The position numbers and the translations under genes are program-made. A stretch of DNA of 20,946 bases from Gnetum montanum (taxonomy: Eukaryota; Streptophyta; Gnetopsida; Gnetales; Gnetaceae), in the NCBI GenBank assembly GCA_015680685.1, contig MNCI01009423.1, positions 80,988-101,933 on the forward strand, given 5' to 3'. Of the stretch, positions 1 to 8,159 are shown piece after piece (the first letter of the stretch is position 1; each line of letters opens with the position of its first letter). Below the pieces are notes generated by a model. It was not told where the DNA came from. It worked only from the letters and a program-made list of their open reading frames with translations, and made no database searches.

Positions 1-66
1 ATGAAAAATTGGAAAACAAAAGTTATAAAATTAAAGAAAATTAAAAACATTTATTAATCCTGCTTG
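1..66. other. AT-rich stretch after gag
   Basis: Short AT-rich piece downstream of the gag stop on the minus strand. It should be the gag-pol junction of the element. No protease motif is visible in 66 bases. Confidence 0.4.
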
Positions 67-2046
67 TTACTGAAGTGGGGGATATCCCCCATAACTAAAC
101 GGTTGAGTATGGCAAGGATTAATAAATGAAGAATGAGGATCCTTGCATATTGGAATTATTGACACCGGTCCCAACTTATCCCCTTGGATTTTACGCACTT
201 TGTAATAAACACAGTGGGGCACTTCATACGATGTAGTTCCCGGATAACGAGTTGACCCACTATGATGGTTAGGACCGTTAGATGGTATGCAAGGATTGGG
301 CTGATGCCTCCCATGGTTGTGTTCATTGGGCCTTGTGGTTGTTGGAGTGTTAGTTGGTGGCCCTGATGAAGGTACATGAGGCGCTGGGTTCGAAGGTAAG
401 GATGCACCACATTGTTGGACTTGTGCTGGGTTGGAAGATGCAGTGGCCTCAGAGTTATGTTGTCCCTTCCTACGGCCGTGTTTAAAGAAAGGACGTCTTT
501 GATGTTGAGGAGGCTCTTCACCGTAGTTAGTAGCAGCAGCACAAGTGTTGTTCATGGGTTGCGGTGGTACAAACACCTGAGGAACAGTTGGTGGCATTGT
601 GGAAGGAGGGAAAGGATAAGAATGTTGAAAGTTAGGAGGAGGATAAGGTGCACAAGGTGGTGGTTGTGTTGGAGGTATGGGTTGATGGTATTGTGAAGAA
701 TGGTATTGTGGTGAGATAAAGTGTGGTGGCCCAGTTGAAGAAACAGGATGTTGAACGTTATAAGCATTTGGATTCGGAAAATGTGAAGGGTGCCTCCAGT
801 CTAAGGGTGGATTCCCCCACGACTGGGATTGTTGCCACTGTGGTCTAACACAGTATCTCTGTACGAACTCTGGATGTAACGTGTTTCCCCAATGCTCATG
901 TAGATGTAACAATATTGGGCATTGGCCTTTGGGGTGATCGTACAGGCATATGTTGCATTCATACGTAGGATTGGCAGTTGAGCGCTTATTCCCTTCATTC
1001 TTTTTTTCCGAATGTCTACTATTTTGTCCTGCTTCTTGGGTTGTGAAAACTCTATCTCCAATGATGTTGATATATTCTCCACACTTTTGATTCATCCATT
1101 CCAACATCTTATTGATCTTTGCCTCGGCTTCTTCTAACAATTGTTGTATTGGCAAAGATGATGTTTCCACCTTGAGATTTGTTGATCTCTCCTTGTTATG
1201 ATCATGGACCTTTGTTGAGTTAAGATTTTGGTCCCGTTGATGTTTTTCAACACTCTCCCATGTAGCTATTTCTCCTTCTTCTTTTGCTACCCGCTTAATA
1301 AGCTCTTGGATTTGATGGGTTCGTAGGTTGTATAGTTGACCTCGGGCATACGTTCCTAAGGTCTCTCTTGTTTCATTACGTAGCCCATCAATGATATGGT
1401 ACATTAGCCTTTCCTCGGAAAACCCATGGCCTGGACAGTTGTTTAACAGTGAATAATATCTTTCTAAGGCCATGTCCAAGGGTTCATGTTTTTCTTGTTT
1501 CCATCCTTGGATTTGTTTCCTCAAGGCTGACACTCTTGCGTAGGTTTGATATTTTTCGTTAAAGACTTCTACCATTGTTGACCAGCGTCGTATCGAATTT
1601 GGTTTTAACGATCTATACCATACTTTAGCTTGGTCAACGAGTGTCATAGGAAAGAGCTTCAGTTTTTGCCAACTGTTATCAATGTTATTCCATGTGCAGG
1701 CATCGTAGAAGGCTAGTAAATGTTGATGCGGATCTAAGTCATAGCCTCCTGAAAATTTAGGAAAGTTGTTTAAATCGAGCCTGGGTAGTCGGCTCTCTTT
1801 ACGATGCCTACGTGAGATTCGAACAGCCTCTTGTATTTGCGTTAAGCTTGTAGTGGCCAGTGGGGGTTCATCGTCATCAGGTAAGTTAGGCTTTCGTGTG
1901 TTATGATGACGTTGTTTTTGTTCATTCTTATAGGAAACTCCCACTTCAGGTTGTATACTCCAACTTTCATCGTCATATAGCTCATTGGTTCTCCAATGAA
2001 CATCCTCACTAAGTGTGGCGTTATTATCATCTTGTCGGAGAGACAT
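67..2046 (-). CDS. gag: Gag polyprotein of Ty3/gypsy retrotransposon, intact 659 aa
   Basis: Structural capsid/nucleocapsid protein that would assemble the cytoplasmic particle packaging element RNA. Residues about 92-257 form a Retrotrans_gag-type domain: PKFSG and DPHQHLLAF open it, followed by WQKLKLFP, the AKVWYRSL helix, then PLDMALERYYSLL and HIIDGL. A nucleocapsid-like finger lies at C364, C367, H371 and C376, with spacing CX2CX3HX4C, one residue shorter than the usual CX2CX4HX4C. The region after about residue 400 is rich in Pro, His, Gln and Asn and looks disordered. The start at 2046 lies 112 bases inside the primer binding site. The frame ends in TAA, so pol would have to be a separate or shifted frame further left, outside the window. 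A decayed relative is at 8160-10378 and shares the DDDEP-LAT, FHDAC/FYDAC and LRTHQIQ-LI blocks. Confidence 0.93.
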   Translation of the reverse strand: MSLRQDDNNATLSEDVHWRTNELYDDESWSIQPEVGVSYKNEQKQRHHNTRKPNLPDDDEPPLATTSLTQIQEAVRISRRHRKESRLPRLDLNNFPKFSGGYDLDPHQHLLAFYDACTWNNIDNSWQKLKLFPMTLVDQAKVWYRSLKPNSIRRWSTMVEVFNEKYQTYARVSALRKQIQGWKQEKHEPLDMALERYYSLLNNCPGHGFSEERLMYHIIDGLRNETRETLGTYARGQLYNLRTHQIQELIKRVAKEEGEIATWESVEKHQRDQNLNSTKVHDHNKERSTNLKVETSSLPIQQLLEEAEAKINKMLEWMNQKCGEYINIIGDRVFTTQEAGQNSRHSEKKNEGNKRSTANPTYECNICLYDHPKGQCPILLHLHEHWGNTLHPEFVQRYCVRPQWQQSQSWGNPPLDWRHPSHFPNPNAYNVQHPVSSTGPPHFISPQYHSSQYHQPIPPTQPPPCAPYPPPNFQHSYPFPPSTMPPTVPQVFVPPQPMNNTCAAATNYGEEPPQHQRRPFFKHGRRKGQHNSEATASSNPAQVQQCGASLPSNPAPHVPSSGPPTNTPTTTRPNEHNHGRHQPNPCIPSNGPNHHSGSTRYPGTTSYEVPHCVYYKVRKIQGDKLGPVSIIPICKDPHSSFINPCHTQPFSYGGYPPLQ

Positions 2047-2158
2047 TGTTGTGTGCGAATTTATGTGACTTTTAATAATTTCTTCTTTTTAAGAGATATA
2101 TCGTTAAGTTCTTTACAGCGACCTTGTATGATATAACTAATCTAGATAACTAGCACCA

Positions 2159-2176
2159 TCCCCGGCAACGGCGCCA
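2159..2176 (-). promoter_or_regulatory. Primer binding site, tRNA-Asp
   Basis: The minus strand reads TGGCGCCGTTGCCGGGGA, the exact complement of the 3' end (with CCA) of plant tRNA-Asp(GUC). One base (T on the minus strand) separates it from the LTR end. This fixes the inner LTR boundary and the element's orientation, and is where minus-strand cDNA synthesis would start. Confidence 0.93.
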
Positions 2177-2523
2177 ATGATGAGTGGCGAGGTACCCCTA
2201 CACTCAACCATACGAAACGAGCGTCGCACGCGCGATCCGGTCGAACTCCGCAGATGGACTAGTTGTGGCACCTAGATAGTTAGCCTTAGGTCGCAGTTCG
2301 CTGTCTTCCCATCTAGACTAGTTTTGCATATGTCACGTATGGTTTAGTCTAGATGAGGTGTATGATGTGTTCCTAATTCTATTGCTACTCCTGAAGGCAA
2401 TGGAAAATAATACTAACTAAGCTAAGCTAGGAGGGAAAGGGTAAGGAAATCTAATCTAGCCTAAGTGCGATGAGCAACCGATTCCTTGATCAACCGTACA
2501 CATCTTGGACTTCGTGCACGACT

Positions 2524-2646
2524 GCCACTGGGACTACCAAGCATAGGCCTAGGTACGCCACTGGGATTACCAAGCGCAGACCCCAAATACGCCACTGGGT
2601 TACCAAGCGTAGATCCCCCTAGCTACACCACTGGGCTACCAAGCAG
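2524..2646. repeat. Four tandem copies inside the LTR
   Basis: Four imperfect units start near 2524, 2557, 2591 and 2627 (spacing 33, 34 and 36 bp) and share the core GCCACTGGG..TACCAAGC. They are flanked by a second, longer duplication: AACCGATTCCTT blocks at about 2467 and 2717, and GCTCGTA-TCAAGTC blocks at about 2657 and 2761. They lie downstream of the promoter, in the transcribed part of the LTR. Confidence 0.85.
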
Positions 2647-3043
2647 TCACACTTAAATGCTCGTAATCAAGTCATACTCGTTCCGCTTCTAGGAGTTTAA
2701 GGGTGAGAGACTAATCGCGATAAGTAACCGATTCCTTAACTAGCCATACACACCCGTAGATGCTCGTAGTCAAGTCGTACTTACACCGTGCTATGAAAGC
2801 AATAAATAACATTACATAAATAAAAAATAAATAAACTAAGTGAATGCTGCAATGATGAAGTAATCTCGATCTTTATTGCCGATCATGTGCATGTCCAAGT
2901 ACGACACACTCGAATAAAGACACCGTACAATCACATTCACCACACTGGGGGCAGACACGGGAAAATTCTAACTCTGGAGGGATCAAACTGCCAGAGCTTC
3001 GCTACACTAAAACTGGGATCCCGAATAAGGGAGAGCCACCTCT

Positions 3044-3051
3044 TATTTATA
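3044..3051 (-). promoter_or_regulatory. LTR TATA box
   Basis: The minus strand reads CTATAAATAAGAGGTGG around the box. The same 16-17 base context occurs in the right-end LTR at 20702-20718, so this is a conserved core promoter of this LTR type. Confidence 0.75.
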
Positions 3052-3069
3052 GGCATGACGGCTGACTGC

Positions 3070-3123
3070 GATATCGCATACGCGATATCGCAGGGAAGGA
3101 CGCGATATCGCGTACGCAATATC
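3070..3123. promoter_or_regulatory. Pair of near-perfect 20-bp palindromes upstream of the TATA box
   Basis: Copies at 3070-3089 and 3104-3123 each differ by one base from the palindrome GATATCGCGTACGCGATATC. Their starts are 34 bp apart. The right-end LTR has the same pair at the same spacing (20631-20684). Conservation of paired dyads just upstream of TATA suggests binding sites for a dimeric regulator. That role is inferred. Confidence 0.7.
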
Positions 3124-3150
3124 ACGGCTGATGCAAACCGCGTCTCATCA

Positions 3151-5005
3151 ACATAGTTTGAAGGATGAAGTCCCACTTAATGTTGTCGTAGGCCTTTGCA
3201 TAGTCCAATTTCATCAAAAGGATGTCTTGGCCATCATCCTCAGCCCACTACAACCCTTCCCAAGCAACCACTACATTATTTAAGATATAACACCCTGGGA
3301 CAAATCCGGTTTGTTGAGGGGATATAATTTTATGAAGGAATTTTTTCAAACGTAAGGCTAAGCATTTGGCCCAAATTTTTTATACCACATTAAGAAGAGT
3401 AATGGGTCGCCAATTAGCTATACTAGTAGGGTCTCCTGATTTGGGAAGGAGGTGAATAATCCCATGATTTAAATTTGGTCCAAGAGAACCAAGATGGATA
3501 GCCTCTTTAATTACTTGGAAAAGGTCATGGTCAACAAGATTCCAACACCTCTGAAAAAACTCAATAGGGAAACCATCATATCTAGGAGCTTTCCAAGAGC
3601 TAAGTTTGAAACAAGCATGTTGAAGCTCTTCTTGAGTGATATTAGCATCAAGGATGTGAGACATGGATGAGTCAACTAACCTAGGATAGTTACGCGTAGT
3701 GGCCTCAAATGATGAGAGATTCATTGGGGAAGCTATAAACAAGGCTTCAAAGTGCTCCTTAAGGTAAGAGAGTATACTATCATGATCAGTGATAATAAAA
3801 CCATCCCTAGAGAGAGTATCTGGGGAAGGAATGGAAGGAGAGCTGTTAAGATATTTAAAAAATTCCTTACATTGCTCATCTTGAATCTTCAACCAAGTAA
3901 GTCTACTTTTGATTAAGGCACTGTGGGCCTTGTGGTCTTCCCAATATTGGAAAGTGGAGCGAACTTTAGCAAGTTCTTCATGAATGTGGGTATTAAAGGG
4001 TTCTATGGATAACCTTTCCATAAGATTACTAATAGTTGAAAAAATGTTGTTGTACTCTTGTCTAGAACGAGAGGCCACTTCCTTGCCGAATTTCCAAGCA
4101 AAGTTCCTCACCCTACTAGTGGTTTGCAGCCACCATTGGATCCAACCCACCTAACCTATGGGCCTAGGTTTGACATTCCAAAGATTGGAAAGAAGTTGTT
4201 GAGACGAAGGAGAAGAGAATAAATTAGAGTGTAAGCAAAAGAGGTGGAGTCTGGTCCTATGTGAAGTACCATAGATTTGCATGGGAATGACGATGGGATA
4301 ATGGTCAGATAACATAGCATGTTGGTGAACTGTAGTGGTGGAGATTGCCTGCCAAAAGGATAGTGTGGAGAAGTAAAATCGATCTAGCCGACTATATATT
4401 CGAGCCTAACCTAGACAAAGGTTACTCCATGTAAATCTATGGAGAGGTCTGCTTGAGTTATCCTTAACTCCATCAAGGAGATAAAATTGTTTTTTAAAGT
4501 CAGACCAAGGTTGAAATTCATGAGGAGGAAGTCGAAAAGGGACTCCCCATAGTTTATCGTGAGGGAATTCAATCATATTAAAATATCTGCCAAAAATCCA
4601 AGGAATAGAAGGAAGAGAATAGGTTAGTTCCTGCCATAAGTTAGCCCGTTCCATGGAGTCATTTGGAGCATAAATAGAGCAAACCCCAAAGGGTCCATGG
4701 GAGGAGGAAAAGATAGCCCAAGAAACTCTTTGGCTTGAATCGAAACCAAAATGGATGAGTTTGTCTTTCCAATGGGCTGAAATGAGAATAGCTGCTCCAC
4801 CTTTTCCATACACATGGGAGGTAGCTATGACTGAGGAGTGGGGAAGAAACCTATGAGCTAAAAACTCTAAGTCAGAAGCTAAAATTTTAATTTCCTAAAG
4901 AAGGATGAAATCAAAGGTGGTATTCATACTAGAGATAAAATTGCTAGCCCTTTTACCTCGAAGCCTATCTGTAAGGCCTCGAGCATTCCAAGATACTATA
5001 TTCAT
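3151..5005 (-). pseudogene. L1 ORF2: APE-type endonuclease and reverse transcriptase, broken
   Basis: Starts MNIVSWNARGL, the typical endonuclease N-terminus. Endonuclease landmarks follow: the QE motif, whose Gln codon is now TAG (4895-4897), KGGAAILI, YAPND, a GDFN-type motif degraded to GRYFN (about 4574-4591, catalytic Asp lost), and SDHYPI (about 4291-4313). RT landmarks: PIEFFQRCW, NWRPITLLN (about 3385), PQQTGFVPG and LDYAKAYD with the first catalytic Asp (3185-3208). All of this lies in one frame with no indel over 1.85 kb. Five stops interrupt it: TAG at 4895, 4406, 4151 and 3248, and TAA at 3380. The FADD catalytic box of RT falls beyond the gypsy insertion. The protein would nick target DNA and prime cDNA synthesis there. 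It cannot be functional now. Confidence 0.9.
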
Positions 5006-6095
5006 GAGGAGGTAGAAGATGTGGGTAGGGAAAGAACTTCAAAGGATTTGAGGGTTGATGTGTCCACATCCATTATGTTGGAGAGGACAACAAAGGGGTC
5101 ATTTGTAATAACTGGAACTATAGAAGAGGCTATATGGGAGGGAGATAATGGTGGGTTAGAAAAGGAGGATGGTTTAGCTCTTTTTCTGCCCCCATCATTC
5201 ACTCCCTCAGTGGTTGAAATAGAGTCCTTGAAAGATTTAGACTAGGTGACTTTAGCTTGCGAAGTGATCTTAATAGAGGAGCTAGAATGAGGAACTTGTG
5301 TGGTAGAGGATTTAGGTTTGGAGAGAAAACCAAAGGTCTTGTGGGGAGTGGCTACAAATTTAAATGTTTTTGGTAGGACTTGAGTTTCATCTATAGGGGA
5401 AGAACAATTTTGTGAAGGGTTGTTTGCATTTTTCTTCCTAGCTAAGGAAGGGCAGGCCGAGATGTGGTGTCAGCTCGATGACAATAGCTACAGGAGTTTG
5501 GAAGGTAAAAATAATCAACTTTTTGTGTGAATAATTTTCCTCCAGCTGCTAATGTGAGAGAGGTTTTCTTGTGAGAGCTGTCTAGTTCTATACAGTAGTG
5601 ACGAAACTGAATTCCATTAACCTCTACTCCGTGATCAAAGATAATGTGACCTAGGGTACTAACAATGTCTCTCTCAAAGGTGGAAAAAATAAGTGGAAGA
5701 TTAGGTAACTCCACATAACAGGGGATAGTTTTATAGGCTAGGTCAGTGACATCGAAGTCAAATTTCCATGAACAGACAACCAGGGTGGCATTTCATGCTG
5801 GGAAAAAATAGGTTGAAAGGGCTTTCTTGACATGAGAAACATCAGAGAGTTCTATGAGCACAAAGTTTCGGGCATAGGAAATGGTTATGTCATGAGATTG
5901 TAGAATAGATTTGATGTACAAATTGAGATTTACTGATCGGGGAATAAAACCCATAATTTGAATAAAAATAAACCGAGATGAAAATTCTTCAGCTACATTA
6001 TCAAAAAGATTGTCTAAAATAAAAAAATCAATATTAGTGGAGTTGGGGGGACTTCCCTGCTGAGAAGAACTAGACAGGCCTTGAGATTCATCCAT
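5002..6095 (-). pseudogene. L1 ORF1 (DUF4283-like, zinc knuckle), broken
   Basis: RNA-binding partner protein of the LINE. It begins MDESQGLSSSSQQG, and a DUF4283-like fold follows: IPRSVNLNLYI, ARNFVLIELSD, TLVVCSWKFDFD, PCYVELPNLPLIF. A CCHC knuckle starts CSYCHRA near 5500, but a single-base deletion puts its His and last Cys in the next frame, which then runs on with a Ser/Lys-rich tail to the end. Stops: a TGA near 5790 and a TAG at 5242-5244. The terminal TGA (5002-5004) overlaps the ORF2 start as ATGA, suggesting coupled termination and reinitiation in the live element. The DUF4283 assignment is by recalled resemblance. Confidence 0.8.
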
Positions 6096-6475
6096 GACTA
6101 CACTGTAGCAAAGATCTTCTCTGCCAACAGCATAGCCCTACGTAGCACTTCTGGATCGGAAGCACCGGTAAACCCGTTGACGCCAAATCACCACTAAACC
6201 CATTGATGCCAAAATGCCACAGGTCTGCCCAATGATGTGAAAAAAATCTCAGAAGTCTGAACTTAATGGTGGTGATCCTAGATCTGCGACACCCTCGACT
6301 CAGATCTATCAGGCTAGTTCAACAAAATGAGACCGATTGGCTGCTAGGGAACCACAGTAACGTAGATTTGGGATTGCAACAACAAGCAACACCCTGCATC
6401 AACACAGATCTGCAAGCGTAGCCATGCAGATGCAAGAGGAAAAAATTTTCAAACGATCATTCGCGCCAGTTCAGA
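6096..6475 (-). other. Probable L1 5' UTR / internal promoter region
   Basis: Region upstream of the ORF1 start on the minus strand, clearly richer in G+C than the AT-rich sequence beyond about 6480. No open frame or known motif is seen. The composition step near 6475 is my reason for placing the LINE 5' end there. Confidence 0.45.
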
Positions 6476-7028
6476 CTATGGGATTATCAATCCATTTTTA
6501 TTAGTGCAAAGCTTGATGACAATGATGATGAAAAATTGCAAGTTGTTAAACATGTTCAACAACTTTAAATACTAAATAATGTAAAAATTTAAAATAAAAA
6601 ATGAAAGTTGTGAAAGAAAAATTTATTTGACATAAGAAACAATATATGAGGTAAAATTCTTAGTGGCAAAAGACAAATAGAAAAGCTTAAGCTATGATAA
6701 AGATCTTAAGAATTCATGTGACTTGCATTCATGCAATTCGACATGTACCTTTATTATGAGTCAAGTGACAATGCAAATCAAACTATACTTTTAATAACTA
6801 AATTAGGTAGTTCAAATTATTCAAATTTGTTAAAGACTTAATCTTGAAAGAAGTAAAAAAAAATTCACTCATTGGAATTTCAATTTTAAAGAATAGTTGA
6901 AAAATACTTCTTACGATGACAACCAATCCTAATCTTAAAATACTAAAATTAAATTTTAAAAGAAAAAATGACTTTAGGTTACTATTTTCATATGTTATAT
7001 AGAATTTTTGGAATAGCTTATGGAATAA
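6476..7028. other. AT-rich stretch without recognised features
   Basis: AT-rich sequence with short open frames only (for example minus 6798-7061, no domain). It lies between the L1 5' end and the recognisable RTE fragment, so it may be decayed RTE sequence, but I could not match it to RTE motifs. Confidence 0.5.
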
Positions 7029-7102
7029 GATTTGATTTTTCAAGTCATAGTAGGTATACATAAAAGGTTTGCACTTAGCCCATACATATTTGCTATTATT
7101 AT
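7029..7102 (+). pseudogene. RTE-clade LINE, RT fragment left of the insertion
   Basis: After a probable frameshift, the plus strand gives VGIH followed by FALSPYIFAII, matching the conserved QGSALSPYLF block of RTE-clade reverse transcriptases. The frame resumes without loss at 16389 as MDELTKKIQ, once the 9.3-kb element and one copy of its target duplication are ignored. Upstream RTE sequence is not recognisable. Confidence 0.75.
7098..7102. repeat. Target site duplication ATTAT, left copy
   Basis: ATTAT directly precedes the 5' LTR and is repeated exactly at 16389-16393 after the 3' LTR. Five base pairs is the normal duplication for LTR retrotransposon integration. This defines the element's borders. 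Confidence 0.85.
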
Positions 7103-7131
7103 TAATGAGTCATGTTTTCTTGGGTCCCATC

Positions 7132-7145
7132 GACAAGGCCTTGTC
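7132..7145. promoter_or_regulatory. 14-bp palindrome upstream of TATA
   Basis: GACAAGGCCTTGTC is a perfect palindrome about 95 bp upstream of the TATA box. The 3' LTR has a decayed version with GAGGCCTTGTC at 15538-15548. A related inverted repeat with the same GGCC core is at 12011-12038. A regulatory role is inferred. Confidence 0.45.
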
Positions 7146-7239
7146 AACATGGCCCCGTTAATGCAACCTCGATGCAGCCCCATCAACATGGGATTTGATG
7201 CATTGATGTGACCTCATAGACATAGTGTTTATTTTTGCC

Positions 7240-7247
7240 TATAAATA
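7240..7247 (+). promoter_or_regulatory. TATA box of 5' LTR
   Basis: CCTATAAATACG, conserved as CCTATAAATATG in the 3' LTR (15646-15653). Transcription would start about 25-35 bases downstream. Confidence 0.7.
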
Positions 7248-7991
7248 CGTGCTTTCCCACCATGTTTATGACATATTTTGTCATTTTTATAGTGAAGCTT
7301 TTGTAGTTTTATCATTTGAAAGTTAGAATATTGTTCTAAGTGCTTGCAATATGAGTCAAAGAGTGTACAGATCTTTATTCAAGCACTATCCTACCTGAGC
7401 ACAGTAGTGTGTGTAGTGATAAATATGAGCTTTTTAATAAACCTTGCAACACTTGAAATAGATTAATTGTTTATTTATGCATTTAATGCTTTATGCAATT
7501 TCCTTCAATGCCTTAACTAATTAAGCTAGATTAAATAGAAATTAATTAAGCACATAAGTACAATTACCTTGAGCATACGCTTAGCACTTGGTGATCTTAA
7601 TAATGTTTAACATTTGGTAACCCAGTAGTGTTAAATGTGTTTAGGATGTGTACAGCAAGTGGGTATGGATGCTCATGTTAGGATTACTTAGGTGTAGCTA
7701 GTTAGACTAAATTAGTAATTTAATTATTTAATTTTTTTCAGTATTCTTTATCCTTAGGTGACTTAAAACACAAAGCATAAAAAATGATAAAAATCATATA
7801 CCTCAGTTGAACTTAATAATACCTTTGCATCTCACAAGTGTAATTGGAAAGAAAATGATTGCAATAGTTAGTTTCACTTCCTAGAGTCCAGTGTACTTAG
7901 AAGGCTATATGTCTATGGAATTTGAACAAATTGCATGTGAATGCTTAGTGATTTCTATGGTCGGATGTAGGGTCTACTTACTTCTCATCAT

Positions 7992-8009
7992 TGGCACTAT
8001 TGCCGAAGG
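7992..8009 (+). promoter_or_regulatory. Decayed tRNA-Asp primer binding site
   Basis: TGGCACTATTGCCGAAGG lies one T after the LTR end. It matches the intact site TGGCGCCGTTGCCGGGGA in most positions, with the CpGs of the intact site changed. Position and spacing are the same as in the left element. Confidence 0.75.
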
Positions 8010-8159
8010 CTTGTAGTTTGATACATGCACTCTCTAGGACTTAGTGAATATTATTTAAGATCATTAGAATGAACCCTAAGGTCACAATCATTCAAAAAAT
8101 TAATGATGACAATTATAATTTAAGCACACTAAATTTTTCTCTAATCCAAAATATCTTCT
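8010..8159 (+). other. Untranslated leader
   Basis: Sequence between primer site and gag remnant; AT-rich, with no motif seen. It should be the packaging leader of the element RNA. Confidence 0.4.

Larger units (their letters stand above)
1..3150 (-). mobile_element. Ty3/gypsy LTR retrotransposon (Athila-like), 5' part
   Basis: The minus strand reads LTR (2178-3150), tRNA-Asp primer binding site, a leader of about 110 bases, then an intact gag, and runs off the left edge before any pol domain. The LTR begins TGATGAG and ends CTCATCA, a proper inverted terminal pair. Its outer edge at 3150 abuts an L1-type reverse transcriptase frame that continues at 3151, so the element inserted into that LINE. 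If integration made a 5-bp target duplication, it would be ACATA (plus strand 3151-3155), with its partner outside the window. The tRNA-Asp primer and long gag suggest the Athila/Tat side of Ty3/gypsy. That placement is inference because RT is not visible. The absence of stops and the many surviving CpGs suggest this is the youngest element here. Confidence 0.9.
2178..3150 (-). repeat. 5' LTR of the left gypsy element, 973 bp
   Basis: Bounded by TGATGAG/CTCATCA inverted ends and followed directly by the tRNA-Asp primer site. Reading the minus strand, it holds a pair of 20-bp palindromes (3070-3123), a TATA box (3044-3051), an AATAAA-type signal near 2870-2880 and, further in, a GC-richer U5-like part with tandem repeats (2524-2646). 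The partner LTR lies outside the window. The plus-strand open frame at 2887-3156 lies inside this LTR and has no coding features. Confidence 0.9.
3151..6475 (-). mobile_element. L1-type LINE, 5' part, old and decayed
   Basis: Non-LTR retrotransposon on the minus strand: 5' UTR-like segment (about 6096-6475), ORF1 (6095-5002), then ORF2 with endonuclease and RT (5005-3151). The RT is cut at 3150 by the left gypsy element, and the rest would lie beyond that element's far end, outside the window. ORF1-ORF2 order, an APE-type endonuclease before RT, and an ORF1 with a zinc knuckle are the plant L1 layout. The 5' end is approximate because I found no target duplication. Confidence 0.88.
7103..7990 (+). 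repeat. 5' LTR of the 9.3-kb element, 888 bp
   Basis: Starts TTAATGAG (3' copy TGATGAG) and ends CTCATCA just before the primer site. It contains a 14-bp palindrome (7132-7145), TATA box (7240-7247), and a shared ATGAGCTTT..AATAAACCTTGCA block at about 7426-7450. The alignment with 15506-16388 is continuous from end to end. Confidence 0.88.

Noticed and set aside
156-767. Open frames on both strands overlapping the gag tail
   Set aside because: Shadows of the biased Pro/His/Gln-rich gag composition.
2159-2176. tRNA-Asp gene fragment
   Set aside because: Only the 18-base 3' end is present and it sits one base from an LTR end in the position of a primer binding site; no cloverleaf upstream.
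2524-2646. CRISPR-like array
   Set aside because: Only four imperfect units, no constant-length unique spacers, and it is inside a plant-type LTR.
2887-3156. Plus-strand 89-aa open frame
   Set aside because: Lies wholly across the LTR promoter in the opposite direction, covers the palindromes and has no domain.
5021-5245. Plus-strand 74-aa frame
   Set aside because: Antisense to the Ser/Lys-rich ORF1 tail of the LINE; no independent evidence.
6798-7061. Minus-strand 87-aa Phe/Leu-rich frame
   Set aside because: Typical of AT-rich noncoding DNA and overlaps the plus-strand RTE fragment.
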